This document shows positions 16,871 to 26,240 of a stretch of 47,211 bases of DNA, piece by piece. Both the position numbers and the translations under genes were made by a program. The stretch's first letter is position 1. Every line of letters starts with the position of its first letter. Location: assembly GCA_027071315.1 (NCBI GenBank), contig JALSUP010000007.1:1-47211 (forward strand). Reading direction: 5' to 3'. Below the pieces are notes generated by a model that was not told where the DNA came from, ran no database searches, and saw only the letters and a program-made list of their open reading frames with translations. This stretch comes from Sulfurovum sp. (GTDB lineage Bacteria > Campylobacterota > Campylobacteria > Campylobacterales > Sulfurovaceae).

Positions 16871-16932
16871 GGTCGGCTGAAGCCAACCCTACAGGGCAAA
16901 ATAGGTATCCGTAGGGTTGGCTTCAGCCGACC
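16871..16932. repeat. REP-like hairpin pair, family B
   Basis: Two inverted copies of GTAG plus stem GGTTGGCT/AGCCGACC: 16871-16892 on the minus strand and 16911-16932 on the plus strand. Here the GTAG feet face each other, and the two copies can pair into one long 22-bp stem. It lies between the parvulin gene and tRNA-Ala. A second pair of the same family is at 27764-27823. Confidence 0.88.
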
Positions 16933-16971
16933 ACTTATCGGGGATAAAGTAGAAAATAAGCTACGACAACC

Positions 16972-16977
16972 TATAAT
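16972..16977 (+). promoter_or_regulatory. -10 box of tRNA-Ala
   Basis: TATAAT at 22 bp upstream of the first base of tRNA-Ala. No clear -35 box. Confidence 0.6.
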
Positions 16978-16998
16978 ACGGACGTTTTAACCACATAT

Positions 16999-17074
16999 GG
17001 GGAATTAGCTCAGCTGGGAGAGCGCTTCGCTGGCAGCGAAGAGGTCGACGGTTCGATCCCGTTATTCTCCACCA
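16999..17074 (+). tRNA. tRNA-Ala (GGC anticodon)
   Basis: A 76-nt tRNA with 7-bp acceptor stem (GGGGAAT with ATTCTCC, one wobble), D-loop AGCTCAGCTGGGAGAGC, anticodon stem CTTCG/CGAAG with loop CTGGCAG, T-loop GGTTCGATCC, and an encoded CCA end. The anticodon GGC reads GCC and GCT alanine codons. It is a single tRNA, not inside an rRNA operon. Confidence 0.97.
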
Positions 17075-17116
17075 TATCTTCTTTTTTAACTACACACAGA
17101 TATTTTTTGAATTAGC

Positions 17117-17122
17117 TATAAT
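17117..17122 (+). promoter_or_regulatory. -10 box of the small secreted protein gene
   Basis: TATAAT 27 bp upstream of the ATG at 17150, with an AGGA ribosome site in between. Confidence 0.6.
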
Positions 17123-17149
17123 ACACAAAAACTTTTCAGGAAAAATATC

Positions 17150-17560
17150 ATGACATCAAAAAAAATATTCTCTGTTCTCTTTAGCTTTCTGCTGTTGGGA
17201 TCTTTTGCTTCTGCAGATGTGATCATGAAAAAAGCAGTCCCCAAACCAAAACCTGTACACCCCATTGTCCCGGACAGACCTATCATCCGGCCAGGTGTAA
17301 GACCCATACTCAATACAGGTGTTGTGTATCAGGACAACTACTATACGACTGTTGAGGGCTGTGGATCATACAAAAAGCAGATCGATGAACTGAATGCCTA
17401 TATAGACGGACTGGAAGCAGAGCTTGCCGCACTTAAAGAGAAAGTCTATGCAAACATGAGGGAAGAGCTCAAGCAGAAGAATGAGGCAGAACTCGAGAAA
17501 TTTGAAAACAGAAAAAGTACCGTCAAAACAAAAAACAGTATTGAGATCAAAAGTAAATAA
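17150..17560 (+). CDS. small secreted coiled-coil protein of unknown function
   Basis: A 136-residue protein with an N-terminal signal peptide (charged start, hydrophobic core, cut probably near ASA at about residue 23). A proline-rich segment (about 28-50) with the repeated style VPKPKPVHP and IIRPGVRP follows. A predicted coiled coil (about 75-125) is rich in E, K and L. Not recognised as a named family. It has its own promoter and stands between tRNA-Ala and the efflux operon; a link to the efflux pump is possible but not shown. Confidence 0.75.
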   Translation: MTSKKIFSVLFSFLLLGSFASADVIMKKAVPKPKPVHPIVPDRPIIRPGVRPILNTGVVYQDNYYTTVEGCGSYKKQIDELNAYIDGLEAELAALKEKVYANMREELKQKNEAELEKFENRKSTVKTKNSIEIKSK

Positions 17561-17579
17561 CTTATACATATCTTAAATA

Positions 17580-17588
17580 TGCTATTAT
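17580..17588 (+). promoter_or_regulatory. extended -10 promoter of the efflux operon
   Basis: TGC followed by TATTAT (17583-17588), with the expected start near 17595 and the first gene's TTG at 17632. Confidence 0.5.
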
Positions 17589-17631
17589 CATTTTTTTTAC
17601 TTTAAAAGTATTACACGTTAAAAGGAACACT

Positions 17632-18765
17632 TTGTCACTATCTTTAAAATCATCTTTACTCCTCTGCTCGGCAGCACTTTTACTTTTATCGGCTTGTGGA
17701 GAGCAGAAAAAGAGTAAAGAAGTTGTTGCTGAAACCAAACCTATTGAGGTGAAGGTACATACCTTAACAAAAGAGGCCTACCCTATCTGGGGAAGCTTTT
17801 CCGGGAAAACACAGGCGGTCGATAAAGTGACGGTCCTGGCACGGGTGGAGGGTGAACTCAAAGAGCGTCTCTTTAAGCCCGGTGACGAAGTCAGAAAAGA
17901 TCAAATTCTTTTTACCATAGACAAAAGTGAGTATCAGGCAGTGGTCGATCAGAAAAAGGCAGTCCTGGAAAAAGACAAAGCCAGTCTGAAACTTGCCAAT
18001 GCCAATGTCAAGCGTTACAAACCTTTGGTCAAAGAGCAGTTGGCACCCAGGGAGAAACTGGATGAACTTGTGGCGACTCAAAAGCAGTTGGAAGCCACGA
18101 TCCGAGCAGACGAAGCAGCCCTTGTTGCCGCTACGCTCAACCTCACTTACTGTGATGTGCATGCCAGTATTGACGGGCAGATAGGGAAAGAGAAAGTACT
18201 CATAGGCAATATTGTCAAACCCGGGACAGAGTTGGCACAAATTGTGAATTCTGAGTATCTCTATGTCAATTTCAACCCTTCTGCCGGAGAAGTCTCCGTG
18301 ATACAGAAATACAAGTCTCTGCCTAAACCCAAAGTAAAAGTATATTTACGAGGCGGTAAAAGAACAAAGGTCATTTTGGACGGAAATATCGAGTTTATAG
18401 ACAGTGTCTCCAATGCATCGACGGGAACGGTACCGGTAAGAGCGAAAGTACATAACCCGGACAGGACTATTTTCCCGGGCTCTTTTGTGATCGTTGATGT
18501 ATTGATATCAGATAAAATGTCAGTTGTCGCAGTGGATCCTGATCAGGTCTACCAAAATCAGCAGGGACAGTTTATTTATGTTGTCGATAAGAACAACAGT
18601 GTGCAGATCAGGCAGATCAAGCCGGTCTTCAGCAATAATGATATGGTGATACTGCCAAAAGTATTTGCAGGAGAACGGGTCGTGGCTGAAACCATACGTG
18701 CACTTGTTCCCGGTGTAAAGGTTTCTCCCGTTGAGATCAATAACACCGTGACACTCTCGGAGTAA
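17632..18765 (+). CDS. RND efflux periplasmic adaptor lipoprotein (AcrA type)
   Basis: A 377-residue membrane fusion protein that links the inner-membrane RND pump to the outer-membrane channel. The lipobox LLSAC puts lipidated Cys at residue 22. A barrel-sandwich (lipoyl-like) half precedes a helical hairpin (about 95-150), then the second half with NLTYCDVHASIDGQIG and the beta-barrel with VPVRAKVHNPDRTIFPGSFV. The start is TTG with AAAAGGA upstream. It is followed after 3 bp by the pump gene. Confidence 0.93.
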   Translation: MSLSLKSSLLLCSAALLLLSACGEQKKSKEVVAETKPIEVKVHTLTKEAYPIWGSFSGKTQAVDKVTVLARVEGELKERLFKPGDEVRKDQILFTIDKSEYQAVVDQKKAVLEKDKASLKLANANVKRYKPLVKEQLAPREKLDELVATQKQLEATIRADEAALVAATLNLTYCDVHASIDGQIGKEKVLIGNIVKPGTELAQIVNSEYLYVNFNPSAGEVSVIQKYKSLPKPKVKVYLRGGKRTKVILDGNIEFIDSVSNASTGTVPVRAKVHNPDRTIFPGSFVIVDVLISDKMSVVAVDPDQVYQNQQGQFIYVVDKNNSVQIRQIKPVFSNNDMVILPKVFAGERVVAETIRALVPGVKVSPVEINNTVTLSE

Positions 18766-18768
18766 GCG

Positions 18769-21700
18769 ATGTTCTCACTCTTTTTTATTGACCGTCCTGT
18801 CGTTGCGAAGGTCATTTCGATCTTCATTGTCATTGTGGGACTGATCTCTATTAACATCCTTCCTATTGCACAGTTCCCTGAGATCGTTCCTCCGACCATA
18901 CAGGTCAGTGCCAACTATACCGGCGGGTCTGCAGAAGTGGTCGAACGTTCTGTGACAGCACCCATTGAAGAGCAGCTTAACGGAGTAGAGGGGATGATCT
19001 ATATGGATTCCATCTCTGCTTCGGACGGATCTTCCACGATCAACGTCTATTTCAAATTGGGTTATGACCTCGACATTGCTGCGGTTGATGTACAGAACAG
19101 GGTGGCATTGGCAACACCTTCTCTGCCCGATACGGTCAAACAGATGGGTGTGACCACCCGTAAACTCTCCACCTCGATGGTACAGATGGTCACCATAGAA
19201 TCCTCTGATCCCAGTCATGATGCCTTATTCCTCTCCAACTTCGCCTCTTTGAACATACTTGAAGAGTTGAAGCGTATCGAGGGTGTGGGAAATGTACGGA
19301 ATATGGGAGAGCGGAAGTACTCTATGCGTATTTGGATCGACCCGGACAAGCTCTCCTCTTTTGGTCTGACCATCAGAGAGGTGCAGCAGGCACTAAAAGA
19401 CCAGAATGTACAGATTGCCCTTGGGAAGATAGGGGATACTACTGCCGCAGGTCAGAACAAGTTCCAGTACACGCTGGTCTCCAAAACGCGGCTTGATTCC
19501 AGTAAAGATTTTGAAAACATTATTGTCAAAGAGAATGATGACGGCAGCCGGGTGCGTATTCAAGATATTGCCCGGGTAGAACTGGGTGCAGAGTCCTACA
19601 TGTGGTCGGCTTCTCTCAATAACAAACCGACAGCACTTTTGGGTATCTATCAACTGCCTGATGCCAATGCTTTGGCTGTCGCCAAAAAGGTCAAAGCTAA
19701 GCTCGATGAACTGAAAAAACGTTTTCCAAAAGGCATTACGGCAAAACCGACCTACGATACGACCAAATTTGTGGAAGTCTCCATCGATGAAGTGGTGAAA
19801 ACACTCTTTGAAGCCTTGATACTGGTACTGATCGTCGTCTATTTCTTTTTGCAGTCTTTCCGTGCAACGTTCATTCCTGCCATTGCCATTCCGGTCTCAC
19901 TCATAGGTACTTTTGCCGTACTGGAAGTAGTGGGGTTCTCCATCAATACCCTGACCCTCTTTGGACTCATTCTTGCCATCGGTATTGTGGTCGATGATGC
20001 CATTCTGGTGGTTGAAAATGTAGAAGCCAACCTGGAGAAGGACCCTGATATCAGCCGTAAAGAAGCAACGAAAAAAGCCATGAAGGAGATCTTCGCACCG
20101 ATCGTCTCTACGACTTTGGTACTGCTGGCTGTCTTTGTGCCTGTCACGTTCATTCCGGGTATTTCCGGTGCACTCTATAAACAGTTTGCCATGACCATCT
20201 CTTTTTCCGTGCTCATTTCAGCACTGGTAGCGCTGACCCTCTCTCCTGCACTTGCAGCGACTATCCTGAAGCGTAGAAAAGGGGAGAAGAATATTTTCTT
20301 TCAAAAATTCGATCAGGGGCTGGATGGTCTGAAACATGTGTACGAAAAAGTACTGCGCACACTCATTAAGTTCTGGTATGTGGTTTTACTTGTCTACATA
20401 CTCTTTCTGGCGGCAACCTATGGCATATTTAAAGTACTGCCGACAGGCTTTCTCCCCAATGAAGATCAGGGCTCCATCATCGCGTCTGTCTCTCTGCAGC
20501 CCGGTACCAACCTTCAGAAGACAGAAGAGAGTACACGCAAAGCCGTAGAGATATTTGAAAAGACCAAAGGGGTTGCTGACGTCATCGCCATTAATGGATT
20601 TAACATGATCACAGGTGCGCTGGACTCTTCCACTTCGACCATTTTTCTCATACTCGATGACTGGGATCAGCGGAAAAGCAAAGAGACTTCTGTGCCTGCC
20701 ATTATGGCCAAAATACAAAAAAGGGCGAAAGTACAGATACCTGAAGCCGAAGTACGGGCCTTCTCTCCGCCCTCCATTCCCGGTCTCTCTGCTGTCGGCG
20801 GTTTTGAATTCAAGCTGCAGAACCTGACCGCTATGCCGCTTCAGGAGTTTGAAACACACGCCCGGAAGTTCCTTCAAAAGCTCAATGCCGATGAACGCAT
20901 TATGATGGCCTATACCATGTTCAATGCCAACTACCCGCAACTCTATGTCGATATTGACAGAGACAAAGTCTTTTCTTTAGGGTTGAAACTCGATGATGTT
21001 TTCTCTGTCCTGCAAACTTATTTGGGCTCATTCTATGTCAATGATTTCAATAAATTCGGTAAAACCTACCGTGTCTTTATGCAGGCCGATGAGAGTTACC
21101 GTACCAATAAAGATGACATTACGGCCTTTTTTGTCAAGAACAAGAAGGGGGAGATGATACCGCTGAGTACGATCGTACGTATCCACAATATCTCCGGCCC
21201 CAATGCCATTACCCATTTCAATGCCTATCAGAGTATTGCCATCAACGGTGTGCATAACATCAAAGAAGGCTTCTCTTCCGCTGATGCCATTGCGGCCATA
21301 GAAGAGGTGGCGGCAAAAGAGTTGCCAAGCTCCATAGGCTATGAGTATTCGGGTATTACCCTGCAGGAGAAAGAGGCAGGAAATGCCGCTATGTATATTT
21401 TCATGCTCTCTCTGCTGATGGTCTTTCTTTTCCTCTCTGCCCAGTATGAGAGCTGGATGACCCCGCTGATCATCATGCTGCCTATTCCGGTAGTGATGTT
21501 CGGTGCGCTGGGTGCCAATATGATCGCAGGTCTGCTGAACGATACCTACACACAGATCGGACTGGTCCTGCTCATAGGGATGTCTTCCAAAAATGCCATT
21601 CTTGTGGTGGAGTTTGCAAAAGAGTTGCATGTTTCAGGCATGAGTCTCATTGAGAGTGCCGTGCAAGCATCTATTTTACGACTGAGAGCTATTCTTATGA

Positions 21701-21900
21701 CCGTCTTTGCCTTCCTACTGGGTATTTTACCTTTGGTCTTTGCTTCGGGGGCAGGTGCAGCATCGAGACAGTCCTTGGGTACGGCAGTATTTGGCGGGAT
21801 GCTTCTCTCCACGCTGTTGACATTTTTACTGACGCCTGTCCTGTTCGTGGTTCTGGAACGTTTAAAAGAAAGATTTACAAAGGAAGAAAATGAAGCGTAA
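18769..21900 (+). CDS. RND multidrug efflux transporter (AcrB type, HAE1 family)
   Basis: A 1043-residue inner-membrane proton-driven pump. The start FSLFFIDRPVVAKVISI is typical of HAE1 pumps. Proton-relay acidic residues are in the transmembrane segment GIVVDDAILVVENVEAN. The porter domains are marked by QLNGVEGMIYMDS and PSIPGLSAVGGFEFKLQ. Length is that of AcrB, with 12 expected membrane segments. Substrates cannot be told, but the AcrB-like (not CusA-like) sequence points to organic compounds such as drugs, detergents or bile-like molecules. It overlaps the channel gene by 11 bp. Confidence 0.95.
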   Translation: MFSLFFIDRPVVAKVISIFIVIVGLISINILPIAQFPEIVPPTIQVSANYTGGSAEVVERSVTAPIEEQLNGVEGMIYMDSISASDGSSTINVYFKLGYDLDIAAVDVQNRVALATPSLPDTVKQMGVTTRKLSTSMVQMVTIESSDPSHDALFLSNFASLNILEELKRIEGVGNVRNMGERKYSMRIWIDPDKLSSFGLTIREVQQALKDQNVQIALGKIGDTTAAGQNKFQYTLVSKTRLDSSKDFENIIVKENDDGSRVRIQDIARVELGAESYMWSASLNNKPTALLGIYQLPDANALAVAKKVKAKLDELKKRFPKGITAKPTYDTTKFVEVSIDEVVKTLFEALILVLIVVYFFLQSFRATFIPAIAIPVSLIGTFAVLEVVGFSINTLTLFGLILAIGIVVDDAILVVENVEANLEKDPDISRKEATKKAMKEIFAPIVSTTLVLLAVFVPVTFIPGISGALYKQFAMTISFSVLISALVALTLSPALAATILKRRKGEKNIFFQKFDQGLDGLKHVYEKVLRTLIKFWYVVLLVYILFLAATYGIFKVLPTGFLPNEDQGSIIASVSLQPGTNLQKTEESTRKAVEIFEKTKGVADVIAINGFNMITGALDSSTSTIFLILDDWDQRKSKETSVPAIMAKIQKRAKVQIPEAEVRAFSPPSIPGLSAVGGFEFKLQNLTAMPLQEFETHARKFLQKLNADERIMMAYTMFNANYPQLYVDIDRDKVFSLGLKLDDVFSVLQTYLGSFYVNDFNKFGKTYRVFMQADESYRTNKDDITAFFVKNKKGEMIPLSTIVRIHNISGPNAITHFNAYQSIAINGVHNIKEGFSSADAIAAIEEVAAKELPSSIGYEYSGITLQEKEAGNAAMYIFMLSLLMVFLFLSAQYESWMTPLIIMLPIPVVMFGALGANMIAGLLNDTYTQIGLVLLIGMSSKNAILVVEFAKELHVSGMSLIESAVQASILRLRAILMTVFAFLLGILPLVFASGAGAASRQSLGTAVFGGMLLSTLLTFLLTPVLFVVLERLKERFTKEENEA

Positions 21901-23167
21901 GTTACTCTTTTTGGCCTTACTGTTTTGTGCCAACCTGGAAGCAAAAACAGAGACTTTGACCATCGATACGCTGGTTCAAATTGCTTTAGAGCACAGCCCC
22001 GATATTGATGCCAGCCGTTTTGACTTTCATGGGGCACAGGAGCGTGCAAAGTTTGCAGAGGGATTCTACCTGCCAAAACTGGATGTGGGATTTGCAGCAG
22101 GTAAGCAGCGAGCCACGGTACCAAACCTGCCAGCCATCAATTCTGATGTTTTGACCGGCACCATCTCTGCTTCCCAACTGCTTTATGATTTCGGGAAAAC
22201 CACAGGTAACATTCACCGTACTGAGTCGGAAGCCTTATCGCTTCAGGCACAAATGCAGCAAGTCATCTCTGACAAAATTTTACTGGTAAAACAACACTAT
22301 TACGAAGTACTCAAAAGCAAGAGTATCATTCATGTACAGCAAAAAAATGTACAACTGCAGCAGCAGCAGCTTCACCGGGCACAACGCTATCTGGTTTCGG
22401 GTATTAAGACCATCATTGATGTCTCCGATGCAAAAGTAGCCTTGGAACAGGCAAACCTTGACTTGCAAAATGCAGAATTTGAACTGGAAATAGAACGTGC
22501 AAAACTGGAAGAAACTTTAGGGTACGTCCCCAACAACGGACAGTACAAACTCTATAGTAAAAAGCTCTCTTTACCACATGTCAGTCAAAAACTTCCTGTG
22601 GTAAAAACCTCTTTAAACCGTTTGGAAGATTTTGCCTATGAGCATCGCTATGTTTTGCAAAGTTCAAGGCATATCGTGCAAAGCAGCAAGTCCAATGTGG
22701 CGTCACAAAAAGGGGATTATGCCCCGACACTTACGCTTAACGGAAGCTACAGCGAGCAGAAAGATGATGGTTTCACTCCTCAGGACCAGGGAGTAGTGAC
22801 TGTCAATATGAATTGGAATCTTTTTTCCGGGTATCAGACAGATGCTTCCGTACAGGAGGCAAAGATAGCTGTTTTAAAAGCAAGTTCACAAGTAAGAAGC
22901 ATCAAGCTTTCTGTCAAAAGAGAAGTGATTGAAGCCCATATTTCTTTACGGAGAAACAGGCAAAATGTGAAACTCTCCGAGAGTATTGCAAAAACAAGCA
23001 AACAAAAATTAGATCAGGCACAAAAACGGTATGAAAATGAATTGTCAGATTTTGTTGAACTCCAAAATGCACAGCAGGGCTATATTAAATCTCTCTCCGA
23101 TCTGGTTACGGCCTATTATGATTACTTCATTGCCATGGCACAATTAGACCATGCAATAGGAAAATAA
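21890..23167 (+). CDS. TolC-type outer membrane efflux protein
   Basis: A 425-residue channel subunit that completes the tripartite pump. A signal peptide (about residues 1-17, after MKRKLLFLALLF) is followed by two repeats of the outer-membrane efflux domain with long amphipathic helices rich in Q, L and A. Typical segments are QLLYDFGKT and NWNLFSGYQTDASVQEAK. The ATG overlaps the end of the pump gene, indicating coupled translation. No repressor gene lies next to the operon. Confidence 0.93.
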   Translation: MKRKLLFLALLFCANLEAKTETLTIDTLVQIALEHSPDIDASRFDFHGAQERAKFAEGFYLPKLDVGFAAGKQRATVPNLPAINSDVLTGTISASQLLYDFGKTTGNIHRTESEALSLQAQMQQVISDKILLVKQHYYEVLKSKSIIHVQQKNVQLQQQQLHRAQRYLVSGIKTIIDVSDAKVALEQANLDLQNAEFELEIERAKLEETLGYVPNNGQYKLYSKKLSLPHVSQKLPVVKTSLNRLEDFAYEHRYVLQSSRHIVQSSKSNVASQKGDYAPTLTLNGSYSEQKDDGFTPQDQGVVTVNMNWNLFSGYQTDASVQEAKIAVLKASSQVRSIKLSVKREVIEAHISLRRNRQNVKLSESIAKTSKQKLDQAQKRYENELSDFVELQNAQQGYIKSLSDLVTAYYDYFIAMAQLDHAIGK

Positions 23168-23269
23168 CGAATATTATCGAATACTGATTGTAATGTGTTC
23201 GATGAAACCGAAGCTATGGTATGTATGGTAATGATTTTTGTGATAAATAAAATTTGGGGAATATTTTGT

Positions 23270-23344
23270 TGGTGACCCCAAGGAGACTCGAACTCCTATA
23301 ACATGGATGAAAACCATGGATCCTAACCGTTAGACGATGGGGCC
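23270..23344 (-). tRNA. tRNA-Glu (TTC), copy 1
   Basis: A 75-nt tRNA with encoded CCA. Anticodon stem CATGG/CCATG with loop TTTTCAT gives anticodon TTC for glutamate. T-loop AGTTCGAGTCT. It is identical to copy 2, which is transcribed first; 32 nt separate them. Confidence 0.97.
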
Positions 23345-23376
23345 AACAAAATTTAAAAAAGTTTACAAGGTACAAA

Positions 23377-23451
23377 TGGTGACCCCAAGGAGACTCGAAC
23401 TCCTATAACATGGATGAAAACCATGGATCCTAACCGTTAGACGATGGGGCC
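23377..23451 (-). tRNA. tRNA-Glu (TTC), copy 2
   Basis: A 75-nt tRNA identical at every base to the copy at 23270-23344, also with encoded CCA and anticodon TTC. The two are in tandem and probably one transcript. Confidence 0.97.
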
Positions 23452-23471
23452 ATTCACAACTTGTGGACGAA

Positions 23472-23516
23472 ATTATAGTGATTGAGTGCTTAACTTTCTC
23501 TTAAAGAGGGTATAAT
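23472..23516. promoter_or_regulatory. divergent -10 boxes for tRNA-Glu pair and lipoprotein gene
   Basis: TATAAT on the minus strand (23472-23477), 20 bp upstream of the tRNA-Glu genes, and TATAAT on the plus strand (23511-23516), 26 bp upstream of the lipoprotein ATG. Confidence 0.6.
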
Positions 23517-23542
23517 TTTTAAAAAAACAGAAAGAGTTCAAA

Positions 23543-24028
23543 ATGTCTTCTAAAATTATATGGCCTCTGCTTGGGCTCATCTTCTTTTTTAACGCCTGTG
23601 GAAGTACCCCCTACCTGAAAGAGAACAGTGCCTTCATTGTTTTTAAAACACCTACTTTTAAGTATGCCGATATGGGTTTTGTGTATGAAAACAAGCATGA
23701 AGTCAAAGCCGAGATCTATGGTTCAGGTCAGGCTATTATGTCTTTGCGTATTTCCGACGGGTCTGTCTGTATGAATCTTTTGGCCTGTATGCCGGAAAAA
23801 CAATTTAACCAACAAGTGCTATCTGCAAGGTATCCTGAAGGCACATTGGAAGCTATCTTCAGAGGAAAAGCACTCTTTTCGGGGCATAATATGAAGAAAA
23901 CCCGTAACGGCTTTACACAAAAACTGATAAGTCACAATAAATATAACATAGACTATACTGTTTTAAATAATGATATAATTTTTCGTGATACAATCAACCA
24001 TATACTTGTAAAAGTGAAAAAACAATAA
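23543..24028 (+). CDS. small lipoprotein of unknown function
   Basis: A 161-residue protein with a lipoprotein signal: hydrophobic stretch then lipobox FFNAC with Cys19. The mature part is beta-rich and contains two further cysteines in VCMNLLAC that may form a disulfide. Not recognised as a named family; similar small lipoproteins are usual in Campylobacterota. It has its own promoter and lies 21 bp before nfo, so the two may be cotranscribed. Confidence 0.75.
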   Translation: MSSKIIWPLLGLIFFFNACGSTPYLKENSAFIVFKTPTFKYADMGFVYENKHEVKAEIYGSGQAIMSLRISDGSVCMNLLACMPEKQFNQQVLSARYPEGTLEAIFRGKALFSGHNMKKTRNGFTQKLISHNKYNIDYTVLNNDIIFRDTINHILVKVKKQ

Positions 24029-24049
24029 TTTAAACGGGCAAGGAAGAGC

Positions 24050-24940
24050 ATGAAATTTGTAGGCGCACACGTCTCTGCAAGCGGTGGAGTGGACAAGGCA
24101 CCATTAAATGCAATGGCGATCGGAGCAAAAGCATTTGCTGTATTTACAAAAAATCAGAGACAATGGGTGGCAAAGCCTCTGGAAACAAAAACCATTGATG
24201 CTTTCCATAAAAACCTTGAAGCTTCAGGCATATTGCCGAAACATGTGCTTCCACACGACTCTTACCTGATCAATCTGGGACACCCTGAAGTGGAAAAACT
24301 GGAAAAATCCAGAGAAGCCTTTGTCGATGAGTTGGAGCGTTGCCGATTGCTCGGACTGGACAGACTCAATTTTCATCCGGGATCCCACCTGGTGAAAATA
24401 CCCAAAAAAGATCCGGAGTATATGGATAAACTGATGCAGGCAGAACTTGGATGTCTGGATGTTATAGCAGAGTCACTGAACAGAGCCATAGATGCCACAA
24501 AAGATTCAGAGGTAAAACTTGTTATTGAAAATACCGCGGGTCAAGGTTCCAATCTTGGTTACAAATTTGAACATTTGGCACACATCATCGATAAAGTAGA
24601 AAATAAAAGCCGTGTGGGTGTCTGTATAGATACCTGCCACATGTTCACAGCCGGATATGACATCCGTACCAGAGAAGTCTATGACAAAACCTGGGAGAGC
24701 TTTGACAAGATCGTTGGCAGTCAGTACCTGATGGGAATGCACATCAATGATTCCAAGCCAAAACTGGGCTCCAGAGTTGACAGACACCAGTCCCTGGGCC
24801 AGGGGGAAATAGGCTGGGATGCGTTCCGCTTTATTATGAATGACTCCCGTATGGATGATATACCTCTGATACTTGAAACCATCGATGAGACGATCTGGGC
24901 ACAGGAGATACAGGAACTGTATGCACTGATAGAAAACTAG
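24050..24940 (+). CDS. nfo: endonuclease IV (apurinic/apyrimidinic)
   Basis: A 296-residue base-excision repair enzyme that cuts DNA 5' of abasic sites using three zinc ions. Family motifs are [14 protein letters not shown] at the start, [38 protein letters not shown] and [17 protein letters not shown]. All the usual His, Asp and Glu zinc ligands seem present. Length is normal. Confidence 0.96.
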   Translation: MKFVGAHVSASGGVDKAPLNAMAIGAKAFAVFTKNQRQWVAKPLETKTIDAFHKNLEASGILPKHVLPHDSYLINLGHPEVEKLEKSREAFVDELERCRLLGLDRLNFHPGSHLVKIPKKDPEYMDKLMQAELGCLDVIAESLNRAIDATKDSEVKLVIENTAGQGSNLGYKFEHLAHIIDKVENKSRVGVCIDTCHMFTAGYDIRTREVYDKTWESFDKIVGSQYLMGMHINDSKPKLGSRVDRHQSLGQGEIGWDAFRFIMNDSRMDDIPLILETIDETIWAQEIQELYALIEN

Positions 24941-25030
24941 AGATGGGACACTCTGAGCTTGATTGAAGATCTATGACAGGTCTTGACCCAAGTTCAGAAA
25001 AACAAGGACTTTTAAAAACAAGGAGAAAAA

Positions 25031-26239
25031 ATGAAAACAATCGTAAAAGGTTTAGCACTGAGTGCTATTGCATCTTCAGTCGTCATGGCCGGAGGGTACA
25101 AGATCCCGGAGCAGTCACTTAACTCAATGGCATTGGGTGCAGCATACGTTGCACACACAAGCGGAGCAGACACATCATACTTCAACCCGGCCAATATGGC
25201 ATTTATGGATGAGAAACAGTATATAGACGGTGGTCTTACTCTGGCGCACCTGCCTGAAAATACCTATAGTCTTGGGCCTGTGTCCGGAAATACAGAGACA
25301 GAAAATATTCTGATCCCTAATCTCCATTATGTTTCAGCACCTATGGGTGATTTTAGATGGGGTGTATCATTGACAGCCCCCGGTGGATTGACAAAAAGAT
25401 GGGAAACCCCATTCCAAAAAGCATTTGCAGAAGAGTTTACGCTTAAAAATATTGAATTGAATCCTACCGTTTCCTACAGAGTGATGGACAACTTCAGTAT
25501 TGGTGGTGGTGTCAGGATCGTATACAGTGAAGGTGTGGTTAAAAATGATGCAACCGGCATAGGCATGCCATTAAAAGTTGATATGGAAGGTGATACCTTT
25601 GAGTTCGGTTACAACCTTGCCGCTACGTATAAACCAGCTGAAGATATTGCTATTGCTGTGACATACCGATCAAATATTGATCTTAATGAAGAGGGGACAG
25701 CAACGATCATGTACCCAGTGACAGATACACAAGGTATGACAGTAACCGGTGATGCCGGCGTCTCTATCCCTTTACCGGCAGCTTTGAATATTGCTATCTC
25801 AAAAACCTGGGATAATACATTTACACTCGAAGCAGTCTATGAAAGAACATACTGGTCAACATATGAGACATTGGAGTTTACAGGTACAAATTTACCGGTC
25901 TCTCCTAAAAACTGGATGGATACCAATACCTTCAGGATCGGTGCTACGGTCGAACTTGAAAAGATCACTATGATGATGGGTTTCGCGATCGACGAAACGC
26001 CGGTACCTGTTGAAAATCTAGGTTTCGAACTACCTGATACAGATGCAAAAGTCTTCTCTATGGGTTTCAGATATCAGCAGAACGAAAATCTTTCCTGGGG
26101 TGCAGCATTGTTATTTGACAGTAAAGAGAGTCTTTCTATGCCAAGAGGAGTCAACGATAATCCTGTTCTTGCAAATGGCGGAACATTCGGCGGCGGCGGT
26201 GCTATCTTAACCACTATCGGTGCAGCGTACGAGTTCTAA
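25031..26239 (+). CDS. FadL/OmpP1-type outer membrane transporter
   Basis: A 402-residue outer-membrane beta-barrel for hydrophobic compounds such as long-chain fatty acids. Signal peptide of about 20 residues ending VVMAGG, followed by the FadL hatch-like N-terminus GYKIPEQSLNSMALGAAYVA and the family motif SYFNPANMAF. The last residues (GAAYEF) end in an aromatic residue as expected for barrel insertion. A strong AAGGAG ribosome site precedes the ATG. The next gene, an acyl-CoA synthetase, starts 1 bp after its stop, which supports a fatty-acid uptake and activation pair. Confidence 0.9.
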   Translation: MKTIVKGLALSAIASSVVMAGGYKIPEQSLNSMALGAAYVAHTSGADTSYFNPANMAFMDEKQYIDGGLTLAHLPENTYSLGPVSGNTETENILIPNLHYVSAPMGDFRWGVSLTAPGGLTKRWETPFQKAFAEEFTLKNIELNPTVSYRVMDNFSIGGGVRIVYSEGVVKNDATGIGMPLKVDMEGDTFEFGYNLAATYKPAEDIAIAVTYRSNIDLNEEGTATIMYPVTDTQGMTVTGDAGVSIPLPAALNIAISKTWDNTFTLEAVYERTYWSTYETLEFTGTNLPVSPKNWMDTNTFRIGATVELEKITMMMGFAIDETPVPVENLGFELPDTDAKVFSMGFRYQQNENLSWGAALLFDSKESLSMPRGVNDNPVLANGGTFGGGGAILTTIGAAYEF

Positions 26240-26240
26240 G

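Noticed and set aside
23270-23451. The two tRNA-Glu genes as attachment sites of an integrated element
   Set aside because: They are full-length identical tandem tRNAs, and no integrase or phage gene lies nearby.
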